The translations under genes were made by a program, and so were the position numbers. Positions 35,823 through 46,083 of a stretch of 64,000 nt of DNA are shown in pieces. The stretch's first letter is position 1; each line of letters opens with the position of its first letter. Source of the DNA: Pseudomonas sp. CFBP 13711 (GTDB lineage: Bacteria; Pseudomonadota; Gammaproteobacteria; Pseudomonadales; Pseudomonadaceae); NCBI RefSeq assembly GCF_014842265.1, contig NZ_JACYVI010000005.1, positions 184,518-248,517 of the forward strand, written 5' to 3'. The notes under the pieces are model-generated. The model saw only the letters and a program-made list of their open reading frames with translations, searched no databases and was not told the DNA's origin.

Positions 35823-38672
35823 TCACGCCTCGTCCATCGCGGCATTCAGTGACTGTTCCAGCTGGGCTTTGTAGCGCAGGAACAGAATAGTCTGCCCGCG
35901 CGTGTCCCCCAGTATCCCGGACAGGTCCAGGTCGGTGATGTAGCAGCGATAACGTTGCGTCTCGCGGCGCTGGTCGAGGATCCGCCGCGCCACGACGCTG
36001 AACAGCTGATCGCCAAACTCCAGCTCGGAAAACTCCATCCCGTCGCAATACAGCGTCACGCTGACCTGGCCAGGGGATGCTTCCTCGATAATCGCCTGCA
36101 CGTCAAAAAACGATTTGTCGATGAGCATGGCCGGGCTCGGCCGATGCTCAACGCGGCGGGCCCGTCCTGATCCGTCGGGGGTTATGCGGTAATACAAAGC
36201 CTCCAGCGACGTTGATTCCAACGGGTTATCCAGCGGCAGCAACGTCACGCGCCGGTACGTCAACGATTGAAAAAAGCGCTGCAGCGGAACCAGCAGGCTG
36301 GGCTCACTGTGATAAGGAACCTGCTGATGCCATAACGCATTGCGCTCATCGAGCACGTACAGATCGGCATTGGGTTCGTTGATCCGGTAAAACACCTGAA
36401 TGCATTCGGGCTGACCATACGGGATGAACAGCGACAGGTCAGAGTCGTCCAATGCCTGCGGGTCCAAATGAAGCGGGCTGTAGGCGGAAAGCTCTTCTCC
36501 GAGATAGCTGAAGAGCGCCGGCACGTGTTCGAGCGTGACGTGGCTGACCTGGCCGGGGATCATTTCCAGAACGTGGTAACGCTGCTCGACCTGAATGAGA
36601 TAGCGATGATTCAGGCGCCGGTCCAGCAGCAGTTGCGCAGTGCCGATGAGCTCCTCCACGCGCTGAGCGATGGCCTGCGCACGGTTGTGGCAAAAACAGC
36701 GCACGCGGATGACCGGCCTGGCGGGCTTTTCCGGCAGGCCGTTGAGCAATTCTGTCAGGCAGTCCAGCAGCGCATGGGGGCCGTCGAAGCGATTGACCAA
36801 CACCTCGTTCCAGCTGTTGAGGGTGATCTGGTCGAAGGTCAGCACCAGATTTTCACGTACGCCGGCGTAGCTCAGCGAGTCGGTTCGCTCGGTCGTCATC
36901 AGGATGTTCAGGTCTTTATGGTGCCGGAGCGGGTCGACGCCGACGTTGACCAACAGCAGAATCTCGCGGGGCACGCTCGGGCTCAGCAGTACGTCTTCAT
37001 CGACCATGGCCAGCGGCAGCGCGATGCTCTGCTGCAACGCGCCTTGTAGATTGAACAGTTCAAATTCGGTCAGATCGCTGATGCCAGGGTGGAGCGCCAG
37101 GCGCGTGCTGCTGTCGATGACGTTGTTGCGATGGCACCACGTGAGCAGTTCCAGCAACTCGCGGCTGCGCTTGATCGGCGCAAACGTCTCCAGCTCGTGG
37201 GCACTCAGGCTGCCGTGGTAGAGGCACCACTGATACCTGCCGGGCTCGCGCTTGTTCGGCAGTTGCGCCAGCGTCAGCGTGTCCTCGGCCAGATCCGGCG
37301 CAATGCCCGGGTTGAGAAATTCCACTTTGCCGGCTTTGCGTTCGAAGGCTGCATACAGACGACGCCCGAGCACATTCATGTCGCGCTTGGTGATCGAATT
37401 GACCGCTTTTTGCGCGCGAGCGAACTGGGTCAGGAAGCGATAACTGTAGTTGAGCTCGCCGACCAGCGCGCGGCGTTCGCTGGCGACTTGTCGCACTTTC
37501 CATTGGCTGCGGCTGTCGAGCAACGCCAGTTGACGCTCGTCCCAGTTCCACTCATTGACCAGCCGCTCCAGCAGCAGCCGTTGCCAGCCGTTACTGCGGT
37601 GACGGGTGGAGCCCGTGAGTTTCTTGTTCACCTTCAGGTACAAACTGCGGCGTACCAGTTCCAGTCGCTCGGGTTCACCCCGCGCCAACAGGTATTCCTC
37701 GATGCGCCGATACACCATCACGTACGGGTCCAGCTCGTCGAGGTCGGCGCGGTTGGCGAACACGGCTTTCTTGAAGCGCATGCTCAAGCATTGCACATGG
37801 GTGTGCTCGCTGGCATAAACCTCGGTCAACAGTAGCTTGAGCACCGATTTGTAAGGCGATTCGATGCCTTTGAACAGCTGCCAGAGCCCGGCGCCGATGA
37901 ATTCTCCCGGCGGGATGTGCGACATGTTGCCGAGGTCCAGCACCTCGTCGGCGCGAATAAAGCGCTTCGACAGCAGGGTGTGGGTGTATTCGGCGTAGCG
38001 CGCTTCTTCATAGACCGGTACCAGCCACCACATCGGGGTGCGCCCGGCGAGCCAGATGGCGGTGCGATAAAACTCGTCGAGCAGCAAATAGTGCTGGGTT
38101 GTGCCGCAGTCCTCGCCACTCAGTTGCGCGTCACGTTCGCCGACGACAAAACGCTCAGGATCAACGAGAAAGAAGTGTGCCTCGGCGCCCATGCTGGCTG
38201 CCCAGCTTTCGAGGGACTGGCACTTCCTGCGCAACTCGTGGATTTCGTCGGCCGACAGCAGCGGGTCGTGGCAGATCCACACGTCCATGTCGCTCTGGTC
38301 GGCCTGGGCGAGGGTGCCAAGGCTGCCCATCAGGAAGATGCCGTGAATCGGCTGTGGCGGATTCAGCCGGCGCGGTTTGTAGGAAAACGACCGTGTCAGG
38401 CGTTGCGCTTCAGCGAGGGCCTGGGCGTCTGGCTCGTAATGGGACACGCCAGCGGGGGTCGAGCCCGACACATAGCCTGGCAGCAGCGGATGATTGACGT
38501 GGAAAAACAGCGGAAGCAGCGCAAGCACGCTTTGCTGACGGGTCGACAGGCCTTCGTACGCACGCGCCAGGCGACTCTGGCTCAGGGCCAGAAAGCGGCT
38601 GCGCAACTGAGCGAGGACCTTGCGATCAATGCCCTCATCCAGATCCGGGCGAATTTCGGAACTACGCGTCAT
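35823..38672 (-). CDS. cyaA: Class I adenylate cyclase
   Basis: This 949-residue protein fits the enterobacterial-type CyaA. The N-terminal catalytic region has the nucleotidyltransferase motif FLMGSLGTLAQADQSDMDVW (G-S-x-G...D-x-D-W) and then WVCHD-type WICHDPL, followed by FFLVDPERFV. The C-terminal half is the regulatory region, with the conserved EMIPGQVSH and a final SGILGDTRGQTILFLRYK. It converts ATP to cAMP for Vfr/CRP signalling. P. aeruginosa CyaA acts with CyaB in virulence control. The gene stands alone, with 200 bp upstream before the next stop. Confidence 0.96.
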   Translation of the reverse strand: MTRSSEIRPDLDEGIDRKVLAQLRSRFLALSQSRLARAYEGLSTRQQSVLALLPLFFHVNHPLLPGYVSGSTPAGVSHYEPDAQALAEAQRLTRSFSYKPRRLNPPQPIHGIFLMGSLGTLAQADQSDMDVWICHDPLLSADEIHELRRKCQSLESWAASMGAEAHFFLVDPERFVVGERDAQLSGEDCGTTQHYLLLDEFYRTAIWLAGRTPMWWLVPVYEEARYAEYTHTLLSKRFIRADEVLDLGNMSHIPPGEFIGAGLWQLFKGIESPYKSVLKLLLTEVYASEHTHVQCLSMRFKKAVFANRADLDELDPYVMVYRRIEEYLLARGEPERLELVRRSLYLKVNKKLTGSTRHRSNGWQRLLLERLVNEWNWDERQLALLDSRSQWKVRQVASERRALVGELNYSYRFLTQFARAQKAVNSITKRDMNVLGRRLYAAFERKAGKVEFLNPGIAPDLAEDTLTLAQLPNKREPGRYQWCLYHGSLSAHELETFAPIKRSRELLELLTWCHRNNVIDSSTRLALHPGISDLTEFELFNLQGALQQSIALPLAMVDEDVLLSPSVPREILLLVNVGVDPLRHHKDLNILMTTERTDSLSYAGVRENLVLTFDQITLNSWNEVLVNRFDGPHALLDCLTELLNGLPEKPARPVIRVRCFCHNRAQAIAQRVEELIGTAQLLLDRRLNHRYLIQVEQRYHVLEMIPGQVSHVTLEHVPALFSYLGEELSAYSPLHLDPQALDDSDLSLFIPYGQPECIQVFYRINEPNADLYVLDERNALWHQQVPYHSEPSLLVPLQRFFQSLTYRRVTLLPLDNPLESTSLEALYYRITPDGSGRARRVEHRPSPAMLIDKSFFDVQAIIEEASPGQVSVTLYCDGMEFSELEFGDQLFSVVARRILDQRRETQRYRCYITDLDLSGILGDTRGQTILFLRYKAQLEQSLNAAMDEA

Positions 38673-38871
38673 CGCGACTCGAAGCCGGCGGGCGGCACTG
38701 CATGAAGTGAGGGTATAGCGATAATAAAGACAGCTGGACGTCAGGCCAGTACGGCTCGATCACGGGTCTTTTTTATGGCGCCATTATTTTATCGGCGCAG
38801 CATCGTCGAAATGGAGGATTCGCGAAACCTTTATTTGATGCGTCCAGGCAAAGGTTTCGCGAGGGACGAAA

Positions 38872-39123
38872 TCAGGCAGCTTCCTGGCTGGTAGCAAGAA
38901 TAATCAGCAGCGATTGAGCGTGGTCAGCGGCATCCAGCCCCAGGCTGGTCAAATAGCCTCCGTCGTGTTGCGTGGTGAGGCCTTTGTCGAAAAGTCGTTG
39001 GGCAGCCGCGATGGCCGTGGGGGCCGCAGAGTGGTGGTGGACCTTCAGACCCTCTTTGGTGTTGCTCAGATTGAACAGCGACAGGATTTCCAGTTCGGCA
39101 ACCAATTCAGGGGTAAACGACAT
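38872..39123 (-). CDS. TIGR02647 family small protein
   Basis: This protein has 83 residues from the ATG at 39123: MSFTPELVAELEILSLFNLS, SNTKEGLKVHHHSA, LFDKGLTTQHDGGYLTSLGL. The layout is a winged-helix-like DNA-binding or small regulatory domain of the TIGR02647 family, confined to gammaproteobacteria and without known function. A longer upstream frame lacks support. Small promoter-length gaps flank it. Confidence 0.85.
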   Translation of the reverse strand: MSFTPELVAELEILSLFNLSNTKEGLKVHHHSAAPTAIAAAQRLFDKGLTTQHDGGYLTSLGLDAADHAQSLLIILATSQEAA

Positions 39124-39293
39124 AGGTGCTCCAGACTTTTTCCAGTGGATACACCGCGATCGGAATCGCAGGCGTGACGGCCCCGTCGCCATGCGGCAGC
39201 GAGGCTGTTGGAGTGTAGTCAGGTCTGGGGATTTTGCAGGAAGTATCTGGCCGGTCGTCAGGTCAGTTGAGCGACCGGCATGTGTGGCGGGTT

Positions 39294-39587
39294 TTACTCG
39301 TCTCCCGCCAGTCGCACGCCCGGTGGCATGTCGGGCAGTGCACGCAGGGCCGCTTCGTACCAGACGGTATTGAACGGGCGATCTTCGGCCAGGATCCCGT
39401 CGATCTCCAGCGCCAGAATGTGGGCCATCATCTGCAGAATCTCTTCGCGCTCAATGCCCACCAGCGTCAGCTTGTTGTAGGTGGCTTTGGCCGCTGGCGG
39501 GTTGTCGCTTTCGATCTGATTTTCGATGGCTTCAATCAGCGTGGCTTCGGCAAACTCTTCGTCGTCGTTCTCGATGTTGTCGCTCAT
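39294..39587 (-). CDS. Conserved small acidic protein, unknown function
   Basis: This protein has 97 residues starting MSDNIENDDEEFAEATLIEA. An acidic N-terminus is followed by a helical part with KLTLVGIEREEILQMMAHIL and FNTVWYEAALRALPDMPPG. I recall similar proteins between argH and cyaA in other pseudomonads but no function. It sits 63 bp downstream of the argH stop on the same strand; a hairpin CGCCCGTAACGGGCG near 39626 may terminate argH before it. Confidence 0.75.
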   Translation of the reverse strand: MSDNIENDDEEFAEATLIEAIENQIESDNPPAAKATYNKLTLVGIEREEILQMMAHILALEIDGILAEDRPFNTVWYEAALRALPDMPPGVRLAGDE

Positions 39588-39650
39588 GTCGTTCTCGATG
39601 TCTTGCCAATTGATTGGAATCGCCCGTAACGGGCGACCCCTCTGATGCGT

Positions 39651-41045
39651 TTAGCGGGTGGCGAGCAAATGCTGTCCACGCACAACTGCGCCCTTGACCT
39701 GCTCCGGCGCCGTGCCGCCGATGTGATTACGCGCGTTGACCGAACCTTCAAGCGTCAGCACCTCGAAGACATCCTGTTCGATCTGATCACTGAACTGACG
39801 CAGCTCGTCCAGCGTCATCTCGGCCAAGTCCTTGCCGGTCTCAACGCCATGCTTCACTGCGTGACCGACGATCTCGTGGCAATCACGGAATGGCAGGCCA
39901 CGACGCACCAGGTAATCGGCAAGGTCGGTCGCGGTAGAGAAACCGCGCAGGGCGGCTTCGCGCATGATGGCGTGCTTGGGCTTGATCGCCGGGATCATGT
40001 CAGCGAAGGCACGCAGCGAATCGCGCAGGGTGTCGGCGGCGTCGAACAGCGGTTCCTTGTCTTCCTGATTGTCCTTGTTGTAGGCCAGCGGCTGGCCTTT
40101 CATCAAGGTCAGCAGGCCCATCAATGCGCCAAACACGCGGCCGCTTTTGCCACGGACCAGCTCAGGGACATCAGGATTTTTCTTTTGCGGCATGATCGAA
40201 CTGCCGGTGCAGAAGCGATCAGGCAGGTCGATGAACTGGAATTGCGCGCTGGTCCACAGCACCAGCTCTTCGGAGAAGCGCGACAGGTGCATCATCGCGA
40301 TGCTCGCGGCGGAGCAGAATTCGATGGCGAAGTCGCGATCGGAGACGCTGTCCAGCGAGTTGCCGCCGACGGCTTCGAAGCCCAGCAGTTGGCAGGTCAG
40401 CTCGCGGTCGATCGGGTAGGTGGTCCCGGCCAGCGCGGCGCTGCCCAGGGGCATGCGGTTGGTGCGCTTGCGGCAATCGACCAGACGCTCGTAATCGCGG
40501 CTGAGCATTTCGAACCACGCCAGCATGTGGTGGCCGAAGGTCACAGGTTGCGCGGTCTGCAGGTGAGTGAAGCCCGGCATGATGGTGTCGGCTTCGCGCT
40601 CGGCCAGCCCCAGCAGGCCTTCTTGCAGGCGAGTGATCTCAGCCAGAATCAGGTCGATCTCATCACGCAGCCACAGGCGGATGTCGGTGGCGACCTGATC
40701 GTTGCGGCTACGACCGGTGTGCAGCTTTTTACCGGTGACGCCGATGCGATCGGTCAGGCGCGCTTCGATGTTCATGTGCACGTCTTCGAGGTCCACGCGC
40801 CAGTCGAACGTGCCGGCCTCGATCTCGCCCTGAATGCTCTTCAGCCCGTCGATGATGGTGTCGCGCTCGGCGTCGGTCAGCACGCCGACCTTGGCCAGCA
40901 TCGTGGCGTGGGCGACGGAGCCCATGATGTCGTGGCGATAAAGGCGCTGATCGAAGGTGACGGAGGCGGTGAAGCGTGCGACGAAGGCGTCGACGGGTTC
41001 ACTGAAGCGGCCGCCCCAGGACTGGTTGGTCTTGTCGGTGCTCAT
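39651..41045 (-). CDS. argH: Argininosuccinate lyase
   Basis: This 464-residue protein belongs to the fumarase/aspartase superfamily. Its signature [20 protein letters not shown] contains the catalytic Ser loop; [18 protein letters not shown] holds the general-base region; [17 protein letters not shown] is the first conserved block. It splits argininosuccinate to arginine and fumarate. It is divergent from algZ, with 146 bp between starts, the normal Pseudomonas arrangement. Confidence 0.97.
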   Translation of the reverse strand: MSTDKTNQSWGGRFSEPVDAFVARFTASVTFDQRLYRHDIMGSVAHATMLAKVGVLTDAERDTIIDGLKSIQGEIEAGTFDWRVDLEDVHMNIEARLTDRIGVTGKKLHTGRSRNDQVATDIRLWLRDEIDLILAEITRLQEGLLGLAEREADTIMPGFTHLQTAQPVTFGHHMLAWFEMLSRDYERLVDCRKRTNRMPLGSAALAGTTYPIDRELTCQLLGFEAVGGNSLDSVSDRDFAIEFCSAASIAMMHLSRFSEELVLWTSAQFQFIDLPDRFCTGSSIMPQKKNPDVPELVRGKSGRVFGALMGLLTLMKGQPLAYNKDNQEDKEPLFDAADTLRDSLRAFADMIPAIKPKHAIMREAALRGFSTATDLADYLVRRGLPFRDCHEIVGHAVKHGVETGKDLAEMTLDELRQFSDQIEQDVFEVLTLEGSVNARNHIGGTAPEQVKGAVVRGQHLLATR

Positions 41046-41191
41046 GATTCGCTCGCTGCTTTGCTGGTGGCTGAAACTGATGAAAAACCGGCGCCGGCCG
41101 ATTCTAAAGACGCGGGCGATGATAACAGCATTGCCGTTTATTTATCCCCGGCGGCTTGCCCGCAACGGTATGAGCGAAGAGACTGGCGGCC

Positions 41192-42274
41192 ATGCAAAAC
41201 GAGCGCAAACACCCGGGGCAGAGCAGTGCGCCCGGCAAAGAGTTTTTCCTCCCGGAACTGTGTCTGCCCCAGGCGCTGCTGATGCTGGTCGTGCTGGCGG
41301 AGTTGCTGGTCTTCGTGCTCGTGCTCATCGAACCCATGCAGCCGGATTTCGACTGGGTGCGGTTGGCGCTGATTTCTCTTTTCGTGCAGTGGATCGTGCT
41401 GTTGTCCGCTGCGCTGCTGTGTGGCTTGCGCCCCTGGCTGGCACGGCTGCGTGCCGGGGTGGCCGGCTGCATCGGTTGTCTGCTGGTGGTGGCGGTGACG
41501 CTGATGTGCACCGCCGTGACGGACTACTACCAGGTGAATCCCCCGACCTCGTTCGATGGCGTCGTCGAGCGGTACCTGCGCTATGCCTTGATCGCCTTGA
41601 TCATGTCCGCACTGATGCTGCGCTACTTTTACCTGCAGAGTCAGTGGCGCAAGCAGCAGCAGGCCGAACTCCAGGCCAGGATCGAGTCCTTGCAGGCACG
41701 TATCCGCCCGCATTTTCTCTTCAACACGCTCAACAGCATCGCCAGTCTGGTCACCAGTGATCCGGTCAAGGCGGAGCAGGCAGTGCTTGATCTGTCCGAC
41801 CTGTTCCGGGCCAGTCTGGGCAAGCCCGGCAGCCTGACGACATGGCGTGAAGAACTTGATTTGGCGAAACGCTATTTATCGATTGAGCAATATCGACTTG
41901 GCGAGCGTCTACAGTTGGACTGGGCCGTTAGTGCAATTCCCGACGACTTGCCAATTCCCCAGCTAACCTTGCAGCCATTATTGGAAAACGCGTTGATTTA
42001 CGGCATCGCGCCCCGTGTTGAAGGCGGCGTGGTCAGAGTTGAGGCGGACTACGAACGGGGAGTATTTATATTGCGCGTCAGTAATCCTTACGATGAGGTC
42101 GTCTTACAGCAAAATCCAGGCGGCACTCAGCAGGCCTTGGCAAACATCGGCGCTCGACTCACGGCACTTTTCGGCCCTCTCGCCAGTCTGAGCGTGGAGC
42201 GCCGAGACGGTCGTCACTTCACCTGTCTACGCTATCCTTGTGCGAGACTCACGCAGGAAGCCAGAGCAATATGA
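41192..42274 (+). CDS. algZ: AlgZ (FimS) sensor kinase
   Basis: This 360-residue protein belongs to the LytS-type histidine kinases. Four N-terminal membrane spans (first ALLMLVVLAELLVFVLVLI, last YALIALIMSALMLRYFYL) are followed by a short coiled coil and the phosphoacceptor block IRPHFLFNTLNSIASL (His174). The ATP-binding region includes LQPLLENALIYGI but lacks a canonical full GHKL set, as known for AlgZ. With AlgR it controls alginate, twitching and other virulence traits. The algR start overlaps its stop. Confidence 0.95.
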   Translation: MQNERKHPGQSSAPGKEFFLPELCLPQALLMLVVLAELLVFVLVLIEPMQPDFDWVRLALISLFVQWIVLLSAALLCGLRPWLARLRAGVAGCIGCLLVVAVTLMCTAVTDYYQVNPPTSFDGVVERYLRYALIALIMSALMLRYFYLQSQWRKQQQAELQARIESLQARIRPHFLFNTLNSIASLVTSDPVKAEQAVLDLSDLFRASLGKPGSLTTWREELDLAKRYLSIEQYRLGERLQLDWAVSAIPDDLPIPQLTLQPLLENALIYGIAPRVEGGVVRVEADYERGVFILRVSNPYDEVVLQQNPGGTQQALANIGARLTALFGPLASLSVERRDGRHFTCLRYPCARLTQEARAI

Positions 42275-43017
42275 ATGTCCTGATCGTTGATGACGAACCC
42301 CTAGCCCGAGACCGCCTGAGCCGTATGGTAAGTGAGCTCGAGGGTTACAAGGTTCTTGAACCCAGCGCCACCAATGGCGAAGAAGCATTGCAGCTGATTG
42401 AAAATTTGAAACCCGACGTGGTGTTGCTGGATATCCGCATGCCGGGCCTGGATGGACTTCAGGTCGCGGCTAAATTGTGCGAGCGCGACACCCCGCCTGC
42501 CGTCGTGTTTTGCACGGCCCACGATGAATTTGCGCTGGAGGCCTTTCAGGTCAGCGCCGTGGGTTATCTGGTCAAACCGGTTCGTCCCGAGCACCTGCTT
42601 GAGGCGTTGCGCAAGGCCGAGCGGCCGAATCGCGTGCAACTGGCGGCGATGACCCGACCTGCTGCCGAAAGCGGCACCGGCCCGCGCAGTCACATCAGCG
42701 CGCGTACCCGAAAGGGCATTGAGCTGATTCCGCTGGCCGAGGTGATCTATTTCATCGCCGATCACAAGTACGTGACCCTGCGCCATGAAGGCGGCGAAGT
42801 GCTGCTGGATGAACCGCTTAAAGCCCTAGAAGACGAATTCGGCGACCGTTTTGTGCGTATTCACCGCAACGCGCTGGTCGCCCGGGAACGTATCGAACGC
42901 CTGCAACGCACGCCGCTGGGCCATTTCCAGTTGTTCCTCAAGGGGCTCAACGGTGATGCGCTGATCGTCAGCCGCCGGCACGTTGCCGGTGTGCGCAAGA
43001 TGATGCAGCAGTTGTAA
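42271..43017 (+). CDS. algR: AlgR response regulator (LytTR)
   Basis: This 248-residue protein has a receiver domain with MNVLIVDDEPLARDRL, phospho-acceptor Asp54 in VVLLDIRMPGLDG and Lys in GYLVKPVRPE, then a LytTR DNA-binding domain from about residue 145 (VIYFIADHKYVTLRHE, FVRIHRNALVARERIE). It activates algD and fimU-type genes in P. aeruginosa. The ATG overlaps the algZ stop by 4 bp. An upstream in-frame Met is inside algZ and was not chosen. Confidence 0.97.
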   Translation: MNVLIVDDEPLARDRLSRMVSELEGYKVLEPSATNGEEALQLIENLKPDVVLLDIRMPGLDGLQVAAKLCERDTPPAVVFCTAHDEFALEAFQVSAVGYLVKPVRPEHLLEALRKAERPNRVQLAAMTRPAAESGTGPRSHISARTRKGIELIPLAEVIYFIADHKYVTLRHEGGEVLLDEPLKALEDEFGDRFVRIHRNALVARERIERLQRTPLGHFQLFLKGLNGDALIVSRRHVAGVRKMMQQL

Positions 43018-43179
43018 GCGAGTGCCGTGAGGGCCATGCCGTGAGATGCGGGCGACACGCCGTCGCATGGCGTGCGCAGGTTGATTGAGATCATGATGCG
43101 CAACGATTGAATACAGTCATTCGGCCCGATCCGGCCGAGCTGTTATTATTCGCCGCATTCACTCAGTACGGACCGGTTC

Positions 43180-44121
43180 ATGTCTTCTCGCGAAATCCGC
43201 ATCGCCACCCGCAAAAGCGCCCTGGCCCTCTGGCAAGCCGAGTACGTCAAGGCGCGTCTGGAGCAGGCGCATCCCGGTCTGATCGTGACGCTGGTGCCAA
43301 TGGTCAGTCGCGGCGACAAGCTGCTGGATTCACCGCTGTCGAAAATCGGTGGCAAGGGTCTGTTCGTCAAGGAGCTGGAAACAGCACTGATGGAGCACAC
43401 CGCCGACATCGCCGTCCACTCGATGAAAGACGTGCCGATGGACTTCCCTCAGGGGCTTGGCCTGTTCTGCATCTGCGAGCGCGAAGACCCGCGCGATGCC
43501 TTCGTGTCCAACACCTACGCCAGTCTCGATGAGCTGCCCGCCGGCGCCGTGGTGGGGACGTCGAGCCTGCGTCGGCAGGCTCAGTTGCTGGCGCGCCGGC
43601 CTGACCTGCAAATCCGGTTTCTGCGTGGCAACGTCAACACGCGCCTCGCCAAGCTGGACGCCGGTGAGTACGACGCGATCATCCTTGCCGCGGCCGGCCT
43701 GATCCGTCTGGGTTTCGAAGACCGCATCACCGCCCCCATCAGCATCGACCACAGCTTGCCGGCTGGCGGGCAGGGCGCAGTGGGCATTGAATGCCGCAGC
43801 GTCGACATCGAACTTCATGCCTTGCTGGCCCCGCTGCACCATGACGATACCGCCGTGCGGGTCACCGCTGAGCGCGCGCTCAACAAGCACCTCAACGGTG
43901 GGTGCCAAGTGCCGATTGCCTGCTACGCCGTGCTGGAAGGCGAACAACTGTGGTTGCGCGGTCTGGTAGGCGATCCTTCCGGCACAGTGCTGCTCCACGC
44001 CGAAGCGCGTGCGCCCCAAGTGGATGCTCAAACGCTGGGTGTACAAGTGGCCGAAGCGCTGCTGGCTCAAGGTGCGGCGAAGATTCTCAAAGCGGTGTAC
44101 GGCGAGGCAGGCGACGAGTGA
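43180..44121 (+). CDS. hemC: Porphobilinogen deaminase
   Basis: This protein has 313 residues: [52 protein letters not shown] and the dipyrromethane-cofactor Cys242 in [13 protein letters not shown]. It joins four porphobilinogens to hydroxymethylbilane in tetrapyrrole synthesis. It is the first gene of the haem operon; hemD begins inside its stop. Confidence 0.97.
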   Translation: MSSREIRIATRKSALALWQAEYVKARLEQAHPGLIVTLVPMVSRGDKLLDSPLSKIGGKGLFVKELETALMEHTADIAVHSMKDVPMDFPQGLGLFCICEREDPRDAFVSNTYASLDELPAGAVVGTSSLRRQAQLLARRPDLQIRFLRGNVNTRLAKLDAGEYDAIILAAAGLIRLGFEDRITAPISIDHSLPAGGQGAVGIECRSVDIELHALLAPLHHDDTAVRVTAERALNKHLNGGCQVPIACYAVLEGEQLWLRGLVGDPSGTVLLHAEARAPQVDAQTLGVQVAEALLAQGAAKILKAVYGEAGDE

Positions 44122-44891
44122 AGGCCTGGCGTTTGCTGCTCACGCGCCCTGCTGAAGAATCCCAGGCCCTTGCGCAGACCTTGGCTGAGGTTGGCGTGTA
44201 CAGCGCCAGCCTGCCGTTGCTGGAGATCGAGCCATTGCCGGTTTCAGAAGCGAACCGTTCGATCATCTATGACCTTGCGGCGTACTGCGCCGTGATCGTC
44301 GTCAGCAAGCCGGCCGCGCGGCTGGGCCTGGCGATGCTCGATGAAGTCTGGCCGCAGCCGCCGATGCAGAAGTGGTTCACCGTTGGTGCTGCCACTGCGC
44401 AAATTCTCGATGACTACGGCCTGCCAGTTTTCTTCCCAGAGCACGGCGATGACAGCGAAGCATTGCTCGACCTGCCGCAGTTTCAACAAGCTCTCTCGGG
44501 CTATGACTCCAAAGTGCTGATCATGCGCGGCGAAGACGGCCGCGAGCTGCTCGCCGAGCGATTGCGCGAGCGCGGTGTGGTGGTGGATTACCTGCCGCTG
44601 TATCGTCGCCACCTGCCGCAATACCCGGCTTTCGCATTGCCCGATACGGTAAAAGCGGAACGCTTGAATGGGCTGGTGGTCAGCAGTGGACAGGGTTTCG
44701 AGCATCTGCGCAAGTTGGCGGGCGACGCCTGGCCTACGCTTGCGCAGATGCCTTTGTTTGTACCGAGCCCGCGGGTCGCCGAAATGGCGCGTGCTGCCGG
44801 AGCTCTTACCGTAGTGGACTGCCGTGGCGCCAGCGCCCCGGCCTTGCTGGCAGCATTGCGCGGATACACCGCGCCTGCCTCACAGGCGTAA
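44118..44891 (+). CDS. hemD: Uroporphyrinogen-III synthase
   Basis: This protein has 257 residues. I take the GTG at 44118, which overlaps the hemC stop (GTGA) and begins [20 protein letters not shown]; longer frames run through hemC. The two-domain HemD fold is supported by [34 protein letters not shown] and the C-terminal [16 protein letters not shown]. It closes and inverts ring D of hydroxymethylbilane. It is coupled to hemC and followed by hemX after 49 bp. Confidence 0.93.
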   Translation: MKAWRLLLTRPAEESQALAQTLAEVGVYSASLPLLEIEPLPVSEANRSIIYDLAAYCAVIVVSKPAARLGLAMLDEVWPQPPMQKWFTVGAATAQILDDYGLPVFFPEHGDDSEALLDLPQFQQALSGYDSKVLIMRGEDGRELLAERLRERGVVVDYLPLYRRHLPQYPAFALPDTVKAERLNGLVVSSGQGFEHLRKLAGDAWPTLAQMPLFVPSPRVAEMARAAGALTVVDCRGASAPALLAALRGYTAPASQA

Positions 44892-44940
44892 TGCTCGATC
44901 AGTCGGATTACGCGACGCCCAAAATGCAAAGGATGGACAC

Positions 44941-46083
44941 GTGAGCGAAACAGTCATGCCAAAAGATGACGTTGAACCGGTACTGGCCAAATCCGAGCCG
45001 CTGCCGAATCCAGCGTACAAAGAACCGTCGACTCGCCGGAGCAGCAACGGGCTCGCCATACTGGCCCTGTTGCTGGGCGCTGCGGGCGTTGCCGTTGGCG
45101 GCTGGAGCGTTTGGCAACTGCGCGCCATGCAGGCTGGTCATCAGGAGCAGTCGGGCCAGTTGCAGGACATCGGCTCCCAGACCCAGGCCCTCAAGCAGAG
45201 CGAGCAGCAGATCGCCGCGCGTCTGGCGCAATTGCCTCCCGCTCAGGAGCTTGAAGATCGCCGCCGCCTCGTCACGCAGTTGCAGGGTGATCAGCAGCGC
45301 CTGAGCCAGCGTGTAGAAACCGTGCTCGGCGCCAGCCGCAAGGATTGGCGTCTCGCCGAAGCGGAGCATTTGCTGCGCCTGGCGAGCCTGAGGCTGTCTG
45401 CGCTGCAAGACATCAACAGTGCTGCCGCACTGGTGCAGGGCGCCGACGAGATCCTGCGCGAGCAGGACGATCCCGGCGCATTTGCAGCCCGTGAGCAATT
45501 GGCCAAGAGCCTGACTGCGCTGCGCAGCGTCGATCAACCGGATCGCACGGGTCTGTTTCTGCAACTGGCAGCTGTGCGTGATCAAGTCGCGCAATTGAAC
45601 GAGCTGGCGCCGGAATACCAAGACAAGGGCGACTCGCTGTTCGGTTTGACCGATGGCAGCGAGGACAGCTACTGGGCCAAGTGGTGGGACAAGATCTCCC
45701 AGTTCGTGCGAATCGACTTCCATGCAGATAAGAATATTCGTCCATTGCTGGCTGGCCAGAGCCTGACCCAGGTTCGTCTGGCGCTGAGCTTGGCGATCGA
45801 GCAGGCGCAATGGGCAGCGCTCAACGGCCAGGCCCCGGTCTACGAAAAAGCCATGGCTGAGGCGCGCAGCGTCCTGGACGACAATTTCAATCGCGATAAC
45901 CAGCAGAGCAAAGCCCTCGGCCAGCGTCTGGATGAGTTGGGCAAACAGCCGGTTTCCGTGGCGACCCCTGACCTGACACAAAGCTTGGCGGCGGTTCAGG
46001 CGTATCTCGAGCAGCGTCATACGCCTGTTGGCGGTGCGCTGGAGAAGCGCACTGACGAGGCCCAGCCTGGGAAACAGCCATGA
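44941..46083 (+). CDS. hemX: HemX, uroporphyrinogen-III C-methyltransferase-like membrane protein
   Basis: This protein has 380 residues from the GTG at 44941, preceded by AAAGGATGGACAC (an ATG at 44956 is possible). A short cytoplasmic Pro-rich N-terminus, one membrane span (AILALLLGAAGVAVGGWSVW) and a long periplasmic coiled-coil region rich in Gln (QALKQSEQQIAARLAQL) fit HemX. The role in haem synthesis is uncertain; despite the name, no methyltransferase motif is seen. The stop overlaps the hemY start. Confidence 0.93.
   Translation: MSETVMPKDDVEPVLAKSEPLPNPAYKEPSTRRSSNGLAILALLLGAAGVAVGGWSVWQLRAMQAGHQEQSGQLQDIGSQTQALKQSEQQIAARLAQLPPAQELEDRRRLVTQLQGDQQRLSQRVETVLGASRKDWRLAEAEHLLRLASLRLSALQDINSAAALVQGADEILREQDDPGAFAAREQLAKSLTALRSVDQPDRTGLFLQLAAVRDQVAQLNELAPEYQDKGDSLFGLTDGSEDSYWAKWWDKISQFVRIDFHADKNIRPLLAGQSLTQVRLALSLAIEQAQWAALNGQAPVYEKAMAEARSVLDDNFNRDNQQSKALGQRLDELGKQPVSVATPDLTQSLAAVQAYLEQRHTPVGGALEKRTDEAQPGKQP

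Noticed and set aside
39645..41282. Long frame antisense to argH (545 codons)
   Set aside because: Overlaps an unmistakable argH; high GC creates long antisense frames. The translation is His/Gln/Val/Asp rich with no family likeness.
44941..46083. HemX as a functional uroporphyrinogen-III methyltransferase
   Set aside because: Single membrane span plus coiled coil, without the SAM-binding motifs of CobA/SUMT; the family name is historical.
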